Source: a virus. Taken from it: 60,985 nt of DNA. Below the pieces are notes generated by a model. It did not search any database, was not told the DNA's origin, and was given only the letters and a program-made list of their open reading frames with translations. Position 1 is the first letter of the stretch. Every line of letters starts with the position of its first letter. The stretch spans positions 1 through 60,985 of the IMG/VR virus record IMGVR_UViG_3300049043_000348. One strand, 5' to 3'. Shown here piece after piece: positions 52,575-60,791 of the stretch. The translations under genes and the position numbers were made by a program.

Positions 52575-53365
52575 TGTGTATTCAGTTTACCAAAGTAATA
52601 GTCAAGACTTCCCTGATGATAAAAATCATACCCATTTGGCCCTACTGGTATGCAGTTGGGAAGTTGTGGGCATATTTCCAAGATACGAGGAACTTTCAGA
52701 GCTTCGGCTATCTGATAGCAAAAACTTTGATTGCCAAGAAAAAATTTACACCCCTTAATCCATTGAGCAAGTTCATAAAAGTCATCAACCTGAAGAAGCT
52801 CAAGGTCAAGATCCCACGTCTTGCAAAAGAGATCTCTTTCGGATTGAAGTCCCGCAAAGACAATGTTTTCCTGATGAGCTTTTAAAAAGAAGTAATTGGT
52901 TAGATAGTTTCTGTACCGCTGGGTAAAGTTGATTATGATTTTATTATTCTCTCTTGCCTTAACATCTAAATAAGGAACAGATAGGTCTGATGCCATTTGA
53001 GGGAAAACATAGTTAAACCACCTATTGAGGCTTCCTCTTGGTTGATTGGTATATCTTTCCTGACGTATTAAGTCAAAGTCTATATCTGCTTCTTCCCCCT
53101 TGAATACTAAAAAATCTTCTATGTAGTCTTGGGAAGATATGAGCCTGTGTAAATTATCAAACATATACTGCGACATACAGATAGGCTCGTCATATTCATT
53201 CTTAAACGGATGGATGCTATCAGGAGTTCCCGCACCCTGCATACCTATCCTCTGGTAAACGATTCCCTTGCGTCCCGTATCTTCCCACATCTTCTTAATA
53301 CCAGCCATAAAGCTAATCAGGTCTCCAGAAGGGGAAGAAGTCTTATATTTTAAAGGATTTTGCAT
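52571..53365 (-). CDS. Glycosyltransferase-like protein
   Basis: The 264-residue protein has SPSGDLISFMAGIKKMWEDT, IIINFTQRYRNYLTNYFFLK and FFLGNQSFCYQIAEALKVPR. The G-N-Q-S followed by E-A-L-K-V-P-R is the acceptor/donor-site pattern of GT9-type enzymes. It probably works with the fused transferase downstream. Its start is close to the palindrome at 53383. Confidence 0.65.
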   Translation of the reverse strand: MQNPLKYKTSSPSGDLISFMAGIKKMWEDTGRKGIVYQRIGMQGAGTPDSIHPFKNEYDEPICMSQYMFDNLHRLISSQDYIEDFLVFKGEEADIDFDLIRQERYTNQPRGSLNRWFNYVFPQMASDLSVPYLDVKARENNKIIINFTQRYRNYLTNYFFLKAHQENIVFAGLQSERDLFCKTWDLDLELLQVDDFYELAQWIKGCKFFLGNQSFCYQIAEALKVPRILEICPQLPNCIPVGPNGYDFYHQGSLDYYFGKLNTQ

Positions 53366-53382
53366 ATCTTTGATACGATATT

Positions 53383-53399
53383 TTCGCAGCGTTTGCGAA
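53383..53399. promoter_or_regulatory. Palindrome between divergent genes, possible operator
   Basis: TTCGCA-GCGTT-TGCGAA is a perfect 6-bp inverted repeat. The 64-bp gap also holds TTTG at 53392-53395 and TAAATTGT at 53416-53423 with 20 bases between them. This is close to the Bacteroidota promoter form and would drive the + strand gene at 53430 with almost no leader. Confidence 0.45.
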
Positions 53400-53429
53400 G
53401 AGTTTTCTTCACAGCTAAATTGTTAAACA

Positions 53430-53690
53430 ATGCCTAATTTGTTTTTGGTGCAGGTTTACGGAATTGATGCTCCCGGTGGTGCAACTGAAATTGCTGCCGC
53501 TGGTGGACAAGCAAATCTTTTTGCTGGTCAAAGCCCAATCCACGTTTACCCCACTACTCAGACACGTGGTGTAGCTCAAGTACAATGTAACGCTGTTGTA
53601 GAAGTGCTTCCTCAAGGATTGAATCAAATCTCTACGAAGTACTTTACCGACAGAACTGTTGCTCAAGTACAAGCTTTGGCTAACGCGTAA
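53430..53690 (+). CDS. Isolated small gene with its own terminator
   Basis: MPNLFLVQVYGIDAPGGATE opens an 86-residue protein: a Gly/Ala-rich region followed by YPTTQTRGVAQVQCNAVVEV and LNQISTKYFTDRTVAQVQAL. Its codons look well used, and it lies alone on the + strand between two - strand genes, bounded by a palindrome and a strong terminator. This suggests a highly expressed virion or early protein. I do not recognise the family. It has no dispersed motif. Confidence 0.65.
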   Translation: MPNLFLVQVYGIDAPGGATEIAAAGGQANLFAGQSPIHVYPTTQTRGVAQVQCNAVVEVLPQGLNQISTKYFTDRTVAQVQALANA

Positions 53691-53713
53691 TCGAATTTTT
53701 TCGATTAAAGAAG

Positions 53714-53740
53714 TCCGATCCATAGTGGTCGGATTTTTTT
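53714..53740 (+). terminator. Strong intrinsic terminator
   Basis: TCCGATC pairs with GGTCGGA (one T-G pair) around CATAGT, followed by seven T. Just upstream TAATCGAA pairs with TTCGATTA around TTTT, overlapping the stop of the + strand gene. This is the clearest rho-independent terminator of the window. Confidence 0.8.
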
Positions 53741-53894
53741 ATGCCAATTTGTTTCTGAGTTCTTCCAGCTCATTTTTAAGCTGGTCTAAGGATTGTTCCA
53801 CGTGGAGCTTTAAGGCAGCCAATATTTTAACTTGGTCTACCACGTCAGACTTGGAAAGTTCCTTGATAATCTTTTCAATGTTTGCTTTTGCCAT
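53739..53894 (-). CDS. Short coiled-coil protein, 51 aa
   Basis: MAKANIEKIIKELSKSDVVD is followed by a Leu/Glu/Lys heptad region (LHVEQSLDQLKNELEELRNK). The start overlaps the upstream gene as TAATG. It is probably co-transcribed with the HTH gene from the promoter at 54114-54144. Confidence 0.55.
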   Translation of the reverse strand: MAKANIEKIIKELSKSDVVDQVKILAALKLHVEQSLDQLKNELEELRNKLA

Positions 53895-54109
53895 TAGTCT
53901 ATGTATTTGTTTGTGATAAAATAGGATACGAGCTGTGTGGTGTTCTTGCAATTAAACTTTGCTCTTACAAGTTGTAGTTTGTAGGCAAATGTATTTTTGT
54001 TAAGACCGACCTTTTCAGCTACCCCTTTTGCTTTCTCGCCACTCGCCAAGAGGCGAACCCAAAGGATTTCTTCCTCTGTCGGAATGGGCGGTGTGTAGTT
54101 TTCTTCCAT
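53894..54109 (-). CDS. LuxR-type helix-turn-helix regulator
   Basis: Starting MEENYTPPIPTEEEILWVRL, the 71-residue protein has LASGEKAKGVAEKVGLNKNT and YKLQLVRAKFNCKNTTQLVS, the DNA-binding four-helix GerE/LuxR pattern. There is no sensor domain. An upstream in-frame Met lies before the promoter, so the start at 54109 is preferred. It may regulate the divergent gene pair. The mRNA would be nearly leaderless. Confidence 0.7.
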   Translation of the reverse strand: MEENYTPPIPTEEEILWVRLLASGEKAKGVAEKVGLNKNTFAYKLQLVRAKFNCKNTTQLVSYFITNKYID

Positions 54110-54113
54110 ACTG

Positions 54114-54144
54114 CAAAGATAAGCACCTAAAAGAAATTTACAAA
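54114..54144 (-). promoter_or_regulatory. Bacteroidota promoter for the HTH regulator (- strand)
   Basis: On the - strand TTTG (54144-54141), 19 bases, then TATCTTTG (54121-54114) match the TTTG-N19-TAnnTTTG consensus exactly. Transcription would start at or very near the ATG at 54109. Confidence 0.7.
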
Positions 54145-54159
54145 AAAATTTATATTTTA

Positions 54160-54190
54160 TTTGGTAGTCCAATTTTAATTTATATTTTTG
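54160..54190 (+). promoter_or_regulatory. Bacteroidota promoter for the HNH gene (+ strand)
   Basis: TTTG at 54160-54163, 19 bases, then TATTTTTG at 54183-54190 match the Bacteroidota consensus. It drives the gene at 54232 with a leader of about 35 bases. It is back to back with the - strand promoter and the spacing is 15 bases between their -33 elements. Confidence 0.7.
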
Positions 54191-54231
54191 TTTAGAAATT
54201 ATTTGAATACGATAAATGATTAATTTACGGT

Positions 54232-54723
54232 ATGGGTATTGAACAGATAAGAGAATTAAAGAAACAGGCAGGACTTCCCAAGACGCCTAAAAAATATACT
54301 ATTCCCAAGAAGTCAAAGAAGAAACTTAAAGAAGAAAAGGAAGAAAGAAAAGAAAGAGCAGGTGATGATACACAGCTTGTAAAATGGTACAAGCATTGTC
54401 AAAGAGAAATGAGTGGTAATTGTTCAGAGTGTGGAAAGCCGACCAATATTAAAGTATACGAGTTGGCCATTCATTCTATTTGCCACTTATTAGCAAAAAG
54501 AAAAACAGTAGCTCCAAGTGTAGCGTGTAATGTAAATAACTGGATAGAGCTGTGTCCTGATTGTCACTATAAGTTTGATAATAGTGCGTGGGAAGATATA
54601 GCGAAGTGGGGATGCTGGCCGGAGATACAAGATAGATTGATTCAGGTTTACCCCGCGATTGCAGAAGATGAGCTTCGTCACTTCCCCGACATCGTACTAA
54701 ACTATATGAATGAAAACTCTTGA
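54232..54723 (+). CDS. HNH endonuclease-like protein
   Basis: The 163-residue protein has a Lys-rich N-terminus, then CSECGKPTNIK, HSICHLLAKRK, NNWIELCPDCHYKFDN. This gives the H...N...H layout with a four-Cys zinc site as in phage HNH nucleases. It may be a homing or packaging-associated nuclease. It is the first gene after the + strand promoter. Confidence 0.7.
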   Translation: MGIEQIRELKKQAGLPKTPKKYTIPKKSKKKLKEEKEERKERAGDDTQLVKWYKHCQREMSGNCSECGKPTNIKVYELAIHSICHLLAKRKTVAPSVACNVNNWIELCPDCHYKFDNSAWEDIAKWGCWPEIQDRLIQVYPAIAEDELRHFPDIVLNYMNENS

Positions 54724-54805
54724 CATTATAGCAACGATAGTCGGCATTATCTTTTTATATTTGGTATATAAAGCATTTGTTTATTCATTCTTTGATGATA
54801 AATAA
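54710..54805 (+). CDS. Tiny membrane protein, 31 aa
   Basis: MKTLDIIATIVGIIFLYLVY has one transmembrane helix and an acidic end. It overlaps the HNH gene end by 14 bases and lies two bases before the nucleotidyltransferase gene. The role is unknown. Confidence 0.45.
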   Translation: MKTLDIIATIVGIIFLYLVYKAFVYSFFDDK

Positions 54806-54807
54806 TT

Positions 54808-55209
54808 ATGATACGAAAAAAATTGGTCTGGGTAAATGGATGCTTTGATATACTGCATCCGGGCCACTTTGAACTTTTTAGATTTGCCTCTGAATTAGGC
54901 AATCTTCACGTTGGAATAGACGCTGACGTGCGAATTAGAAAGATGAAGGGGCCGGGCCGACCAATTAATGACGAAGGGTTTAGAGCCGATATGCTATCTT
55001 CCCTGACATTCGTAGAAAAGGTTTACATTTTTGAAACAGATCAAGACCTAAGAGCAATAACCAAAAGACTCAAACCTGATATAATGGTTATAGGTGAAGA
55101 ATATAAAGACAAGACTATTATAGGAGCCGAAAATGTAAAAGAGATTATATTCTTTAAAAAGACATTAGACTCTACAACTGAAATTATTAATAAGATTAAG
55201 AATGGATAA
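54808..55209 (+). CDS. Sugar-phosphate nucleotidyltransferase (HldE C-domain-like)
   Basis: The 133-residue protein has VNGCFDILHPGHFELF (the H-x-G-H site of the cytidylyltransferase-like family), then KMKGPGRPIND, ADMLSSLTFVEKVYIF and PDIMVIGEEYKD. This matches the adenylyltransferase domain of HldE (RfaE), which joins ATP and heptose-1-phosphate. It is followed by a phosphatase and a sugar kinase, so a nucleotide-activated heptose is the expected product. The specific sugar is inferred. Confidence 0.75.
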   Translation: MIRKKLVWVNGCFDILHPGHFELFRFASELGNLHVGIDADVRIRKMKGPGRPINDEGFRADMLSSLTFVEKVYIFETDQDLRAITKRLKPDIMVIGEEYKDKTIIGAENVKEIIFFKKTLDSTTEIINKIKNG

Positions 55210-55567
55210 AAAGCCTATTTGTACAGACGGATGCCATATAAAAAAAGGCTGGGGCAAAGAAATCGTTATCATAAACAACGAGCTTTATTGTGGTAAGATT
55301 CTTGTTTTTAAGTCTGGCTATCAATTTTCGATGCACTTCCATATTATCAAACAAGAAACGTGGTATGTAAATAAAGGCAAGTTTCAATTTAGATGGATTA
55401 ATACTGAAGACGCAAGCATACATTCTATGGAATTGAATGTCGGGGAAGTCGTGACTATCCCTCGCGGTATGCCGCATCAATTAGAAGCACTTGAAGACGG
55501 AGAAATCTTTGAAATATCAACACAACACTTTGATTCAGACTCGTACCGCGTATGGAAAGGAAATTAA
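55202..55567 (+). CDS. Cupin protein, sugar-isomerase-like
   Basis: The 121-residue protein has a cupin barrel: FSMHFHIIKQETWYVNKGKF (first metal motif with His/His/Glu-type ligands) and GEVVTIPRGMPHQLEAL (second motif with His). The form resembles the cupin domain of mannose-6-phosphate isomerases. It overlaps the nucleotidyltransferase by eight bases. A motif copy encodes GEVVT. The substrate is unknown. Confidence 0.65.
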   Translation: MDKKPICTDGCHIKKGWGKEIVIINNELYCGKILVFKSGYQFSMHFHIIKQETWYVNKGKFQFRWINTEDASIHSMELNVGEVVTIPRGMPHQLEALEDGEIFEISTQHFDSDSYRVWKGN

Positions 55568-55743
55568 CCCCTAGCTTAAAAGCTAAAGACCTTACAGTAA
55601 GAGAACACATAGCGATTAACCTATTGCCTATGATGCTTGCTACCGCTTCAGACCTTGATGATCCGAAGGATGTCTGTGATGAGGCTATATCTATTGCTAA
55701 CCTTTTAATTGATAGGCTAAATGATGAAGAAAATATACGTTGA
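55552..55743 (+). CDS. Hypothetical helical protein, 63 aa
   Basis: MERKLTPSLKAKDLTVREHI continues with helical ATASDLDDPKDVCDEAISIA. It overlaps both the cupin and the phosphatase. In this operon it may be a small partner of the sugar enzymes. The family is unknown. Confidence 0.5.
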   Translation: MERKLTPSLKAKDLTVREHIAINLLPMMLATASDLDDPKDVCDEAISIANLLIDRLNDEENIR

Positions 55744-56014
55744 TATTGATGGAACTATTTGTAATACTGTTGAGGGAAAATATGAGGATAGTACCCCCAT
55801 TCAGGAACACATAGATAAAATTAATAATATGTATGACGCTGGTTGTTACATAGTTTACTATACAGCCAGAGGTCAGCGTAGCGGCAAAGACTATTGGATG
55901 CTTACAAACGACCAACTTGAAAAATGGGGTTGTAAGTTTCATAAGCTTAATATGGGTAAACCTGATTATGATTTAATGATTTGTGATAAAACTAAACGTA
56001 TCGAAGAAATATGA
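55721..56014 (+). CDS. HAD-family phosphatase (GmhB-like candidate)
   Basis: The 97-residue protein begins MMKKIYVDIDGTICN, the catalytic DxDGT of HAD phosphatases, and has YIVYYTARGQRSGKDY and KLNMGKPDYDLMICDK for the later motifs. It is short and lacks a large cap, like C0 sugar phosphatases. In the ADP-heptose route GmhB removes the 7-phosphate between kinase and nucleotidyltransferase; position supports that role, but it is not proved. Confidence 0.7.
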   Translation: MMKKIYVDIDGTICNTVEGKYEDSTPIQEHIDKINNMYDAGCYIVYYTARGQRSGKDYWMLTNDQLEKWGCKFHKLNMGKPDYDLMICDKTKRIEEI

Positions 56015-56759
56015 ACTTCTTAATTATTGGGGAAAAATGTAAAGATGTATTTGTGTACGGGGAAGTCACAAGGCTCAGTCCTGAAGCTCCTGTGCCTGTA
56101 TTCAATCCTACTCGTAAAGTAGAAAATTTAGGAATGGCTGCCAATGTTTACAATAACTTATTTAATCTTATAGAAAAGAAAGCATCTTTAATCGGTCATT
56201 TTTCCAATGATAATATCATAAAAACAAGATACGTTGACGATAAGTCAAACCATTACTTTTTACGCATAGACGAAAACGACAAAACAGAGAGTATCAGGAT
56301 TTCCCCAGCCTAACAAAAGTTATCCATAGTTCAGATTGTATTATTATATCAGACTACGATAAAGGTTTTATATCACTAAACGACATTTGGTCAATTTGCC
56401 AAGAAGCAAAAGAAAGTGCAGTAATTTTCTTAGACACAAAGAAGAAGTTAACACCTGTCATCTTTGATCAGGTTGATTTCGTAAAGTTCAACGAATCAGA
56501 ATACAATCTCAACATAAAAAATTCAGAAGAATTTTCAAATAAGATAATAGTAACGAAAGGAGGAAACGGAGCATACTACGATGGCGAGGACTTCCCCAGC
56601 GAGAAGAAATTAACCATTGATGTATCAGGAGCAGGAGATACGTTTTTAGCCGCATTAGCTTTCTATTTTATGACTTCCCGCGACATAAAAATAGCCATAC
56701 AAGAAGCCAATAAAGCAGCCTGCAAAGTAGTATCAGAAAGAGGAGTTTCGGTTATCTAA
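56011..56759 (+). CDS. PfkB-family sugar kinase (HldE N-domain-like), one frameshift
   Basis: The first part (to 56313) has LIIGEKCKDVFVYGEVTRLS, then PEAPVPVF and the substrate-site segment GMAANVYNNL, as in HldE/RfaE kinases. At TTTCCCCAGCC (56293) one base is missing; the frame continues SLTKVIHSSDCIIISDYDKG, then IVTKGGNGAYYDGEDFPSEK and TIDVSGAGDTFLAALAFYFM, the PfkB signature with the catalytic GAGD. It starts within the phosphatase end. It probably phosphorylates a heptose-7-phosphate-like sugar. Confidence 0.7.
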
Positions 56760-56934
56760 AAATATTTTTTTGGAAATAGAAAATTGGCGATGTATATTCG
56801 TGTCGCTTAATCTGAATTTAATGAAATCAATTAAAAACATATTTCAAAATACTGGCTCGTCCTGTGACGTTTCCTTCTCTTCATTGAGTTCGGATTAAGC
56901 AGCGTTATAGGCGAGCCTACTTAATTTTTATTTT
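56760..56934 (+). other. Gap with interleaved inverted repeats, possible structured RNA
   Basis: GCTTAATC (56805-56812) pairs with GATTAAGC (56893-56900), and GGCTCG (56854-56859) pairs with CGAGCC (56912-56917). The order is A-B-A'-B', as in a pseudoknot. A 25-codon frame starts at 56821 (MKSIKNIFQNTGSSCDVSFS), too weak to call a gene. I could not fit a tRNA. Confidence 0.35.
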
Positions 56935-57106
56935 ATGATACACGAAACAATTTTATTAATTAGGCAAGAAGTGGTTAGAGGTAGAAATTACCTTAAAAGA
57001 TGGTTACATTAATTTCAAACAAGATGAAAAATTAATTTACATCAACCAAATACAATGGGAAACATTAAAAACCTTTATTGACAAAGAAATTGAAAAAAAT
57101 GGCTAA
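56935..57106 (+). CDS. Small hypothetical protein, frameshifted
   Basis: MIHETILLIRQ is followed, after a one-base shift near 56969, by KWLEVEITLKDGYINFKQDE and ends DKEIEKNG. The repaired length is about 57 residues. The stop overlaps the ATG of the replication-type gene. The role is unknown. Confidence 0.4.
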
Positions 57107-57715
57107 GAGATTTATTGCAACTGTAATTTGGGACGAGGACTGGTTTTCTCAAAATGCCGGCAGAATACAAACTTTTTTGGTTTTATATGTTATCAAGTTG
57201 CGACCACGCAGGACTATTTAAGGTCAATTTGAGGTCATTTTCTAGTCTAAATGATAAATTGAGAAACAAGAAGAAGCTTTAAAGTATTTTAATAATGGCA
57301 AAGATAAAATCATGCTTGAAAATCAATCAGTTTGGCTTATTGAAGACTTTTTTGCCTTTCAGTATGGAACTACTTTAACCCGAAAAACAGAGTTCACCAA
57401 AGCATAGAAGACCTCTATATTTTATATGGTAACCATCAATTAGACTCAAATTAGAGGTCTAAAAGACACTAAGGAAAGGGTTAAGGATAAGGATAAGGAT
57501 CTCGATAGTAATCTAATGGATTATCAATCACTTGGAAAAGGGGGTATGGGGAAAAACTTTAAAACAGGGTTATGTTTTGGATTTAGGCAACAACAGGGTT
57601 TATTTCGATCCTGAAAAAACAATTTGGCAAGAACTTGGGCCTGAACAAAAAAAACTTTCGATTTCAAGAGAAATGAAAGTTACCGCGAATCATCGAAGGA
57701 AAAATTTTTTAAAAA
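57099..57715 (+). CDS. Replication-initiation-like protein, several frameshifts
   Basis: Pieces in alternating frames read MAKRFIATVIWDEDWFSQ, MPAEYKLFWFYMLSSCDHAG, NGKDKIMLENQSVWLIEDFF and KERVKDKDKDLDSN, then VLDLGNNRVYFDPEKTIW. The W-x-D-x-W-F and C-D-H-A-G pattern matches replisome-organiser or DnaD-type proteins found next to primase-helicases in phages. At least four indels break the frame. Confidence 0.5.
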
Positions 57716-59624
57716 ATGTATTTCGACCAACTCACAAAATTAGGATATCGCAGATTGCGCAAGCGCGGCGCGTCAAGAAAAACAACTTGTCCTCAATGCT
57801 CTGCTGGAAGAAAAAAGAAGACCGATCCGTGTTCTTTCGGTGAACATTAACGAGGGAAGTTACAATCGTTTTAATTGACAAACTGGCAGGGTAATGTTAG
57901 GATCTTTTATCCCAAGAGAAACGATAAAAAAATTTGAAAAACCAAGTGAGGTATATGCTGAAAAGCATTGACTTAAACGAAAAAATTAAAAAGTTTTTTA
58001 GCGACCGAGCAATTTCTGAAAAAACTTTAAAAAAATTTTTTATTCACGGCAAAGAAGAGTGGCTGCCTCAGACAAACGAAAAGGTCGCTGCATTGTCTTC
58101 CCTTACATTCGTAATAGTGAAATTGTTAATGCAAAGTATCGGCGACGGTAATAAAAATTTTAAACTTGTAAAGGGAGCAGAATTGGTTTTTTTTGGAATG
58201 CAAACCCTTGAGGGCCGTAGGTGCGCAATTATCGTGGAAGGAGAAATTGATGCTCTTCCTGCCTATGAAGCCGGTTTTGGTCAAGTACTATGAACCAACC
58301 TGTAATCAAGACGGGGAAGTTGTGGAACACGAACTTGGTAGGTTTGCGGTTTTGTCGGTTCCAAATGGCGCAAGTGCAGGGAACAACAGGTTGGAGTATT
58401 TGGATAACTGTGCAGAGTATCTAATCGACATCGAAGAGTTTGTGATAGCAACCGATAACGATACGGTCAAGCCCTTCGGGATGAGTTAATACGCCGTTTC
58501 GGCGTGGAAAAGTGCCGAACTGTCAGGTGGGAAATCCTAAAATCGCACCAGACGCACGGAAACGGCCCAAAAATCGCACCAAAAGATTTCAATGAGGTAT
58601 TGTGCCACTTTGGAAAGAGGGCCTTAAATCGCTTGTATTGAGTTCGCAGGAAGTTCCGGTGGATGGAATTTTTTATGTGGAAGACCTGGAGGATACAATG
58701 TTGAGAAAAAATTCAATAAAAGGTGTTCAGCTCGGGGATACGACTTCGTTTCCAAGAACTCGATACGATTTTTAGATGGAGAAAAGGTGATATAAATGTG
58801 TTTATAGGTTATGCGAATGGGGTAAAACTTTTTTTGCTCTTCAATTAATGTTAATTAAAAAAACTATTTCGGGATGGGTGGAGGTGGGCGGTATTTAGTC
58901 CAGAAAATTATCCCAGCAGATGATTTTTATGACGATATGGTAGAAATGTATGTTGGCAAGTGGATTAAAAATATGTCAAGAGAAGAATATATAGAAGCGA
59001 TTGATTTTATAAATAATCACATTTACTTTATTTACCCAAGTGATGAACATTCCATAGAAAATATACACGAAAAATTCAAGTATCTTATTATGAAAAAAGG
59101 ATTAAATGATGATTCAATAAATTTAATCAATTAGATAAAACACAAAGAGCATACGAAAGGGATGACCAATATATGAGTGTTGTATTTAAGGATATAAAAG
59201 GTTTGCGCTTATGAATAGAGTTTGCTATAACGTAGTTATGCATCCTAAAAATCCACCAGCTCCAAATGGTAATGCTTTACCAGTTGTTGGCCCTTATGAT
59301 ATTGCTCAGGGTGCTATGACAAATAATAAAGCAGACCAAATATTATCTTACTATAGACCAAACTATCACATAAATCCAGATGATACAAGAGTGGAACTAT
59401 ACTAAAAAAGTGAAAAGACGTAAAACTGGCGGGAAAATAGGAATGGTAGAATTGAATCTTAATTGGAACATAAAAAGATTCTTTGATCCTATTACTCAAA
59501 TGCCTTTCAACCAAAAAGAGGCTAAGAGAACCACATCTTCCCACAACCCAATAACATAACACAAGGAGAGATATCCAATAACTGGCTACCCTCTAAAGAT
59601 GATAGTACTGAAGCACCTTTTTAA
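57716..59624 (+). CDS. Primase-helicase (T7 gp4-like), broken by frameshifts
   Basis: Fragments in order: zinc-finger CPQCSAGRKKTDPC; KNFKLVKGAELVFFGMQTLE and the TOPRIM core IVEGEIDALPAYEAGFGQ; EYLIDIEEFVIATDND. The helicase part follows, with NVFIGYANG before the ATP loop, WAVFSPENYPADDFYDDMVE, VVMHPKNPPAPNGNALPVVG, and a C-terminus TEAPF from another frame. This fits a primase fused to a DnaB-type helicase. At least six indels separate the fragments, and the Walker A sequence is damaged as sequenced. Confidence 0.7.
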
Positions 59625-60325
59625 TGTAGGGGAAGATATCACACAGTAAAAATTTATTATGGTTACTATTATAAACAAAGATTTTCAGAGAGTGTGTTTT
59701 ACCCGACGGCTTGGTTATTACCGATACCTCCGTATAATCAAGGTTATTCTTATAACTCTTACAAGGATAGAATTAGCGAAGAATCTTATATAGAATTATT
59801 TGTCAAAAATACCAAAGCCTTTGCGTTATTGTTCATTATCCAGAAGAAACCATAAACTTATCTACCTAAAGCGTTAAATATAAAATGCGAACAAAGCCTG
59901 TTTCTTGGGTTTATGATCGGGATATGCAGGCGAACAAAGTGGCGATTTAATTGGTTTGGTGAGGACTGTGAGCCGGATCCGAGAAAAGTTAGACAAGAGT
60001 CTAAAAATTTAAAAGACAAAAGAATACAAGCTAGAATTGCTGCTGGTAACTCGGGGTGCTACGCTTTATGATTGGTGGGAAATTAATCAAGTGAAAAATG
60101 TAAGCAAAGAAAAAACAAGTCACCCTTTGTCAAATACCGGAAGAGATAATTAAAAGAATTATATTAACAACGGCTAATAAAGGTCAAATTCTTATTGATA
60201 CCATTCTGGGGGAAGTGGGACAACGGCAAAGAGTTGCAAATGATTTAGGGTTTAATAGTTTCATCTATGAAGTCGATGAAAAGTATATTCAAATAATAAA
60301 CAATAGAATAAACACTAACCAATGA
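59625..60325 (+). CDS. DNA methyltransferase (N4/N6 type), frameshifted
   Basis: Pieces read KIYYGDYYYKQRFSESV, ITDT-PYNQGYSYNSYKDRIS (DPPY-type motif IV), RFNWFGEDCEPDPRKVRQES and QIPEEIIKRIILTTANKGQI. The end carries LIDT, GTTAK- and ANDLGFNSFIYEVDEKYIQI. In an intact enzyme the last segment would contain DPFxGSGTT; here a GGGGGAAGT copy lies exactly at that point and the reading is disturbed. It would methylate adenine or cytosine at a specific site. The site is unknown. Confidence 0.55.
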
Positions 60326-60791
60326 TAATTCACAAAAACACACACGCACCTAAGACTTCCCCGACTACTAATTAAACCCAAGCTATTAGCTTATAGAGTA
60401 GGATTTACAGAATCTTGTAGGTATGATTTAGGAATGAGAGACCAAGGAGATATTAATAAACTATTTGGAGTAGGATATTTTCCCTCACACCACGAAAACT
60501 CTGTACGAGTAGGATGGAACTATGACATAGTATCAGGAAGGATGAACATCCTTGCTTATTGGTATGTAGGGGGAAAACGCGACTGGCAATACCTAAGAAA
60601 GCGTAGATGTTGGAGTAATGTATTATTTTAAAATGTATATTGACGATGAGTATGCACAGATTAGATATTGCAGGGAAGAAACTACCCATTAGATGTCGAC
60701 AGTACACCTGTTTGCTTTTTATTAAGACCTTACTTTGGGTGGGAATAGAACTGCGCCACACGATATTATAATTGACTTAAATAAATTATGA
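60322..60791 (+). CDS. Conserved phage protein, frameshifted
   Basis: MIIHKNTHAPK begins by ATGA overlap. After a shift at ACTTCCCCGACT (60356) it reads RLLIKPKLLAYRVGFTESCR and MRDQGDINKLFGVGYFPSHH (open 60434-60631), SGRMNILAYWYVGGKRDWQY, then after another shift MYIDDEYAQIRYC and RPYFGGNRTAPHDIIIDLNK. The order matches a family of small phage proteins of unknown role. It is likely co-transcribed with the next gene (ATGA). Confidence 0.5.

Noticed and set aside
56854-56917. Possible tRNA between GGCTCG and CGAGCC
   Set aside because: The span is only about 64 bases, there is no clear T-loop (GTTCGANTC) with a paired stem, and the anticodon arm cannot be drawn.
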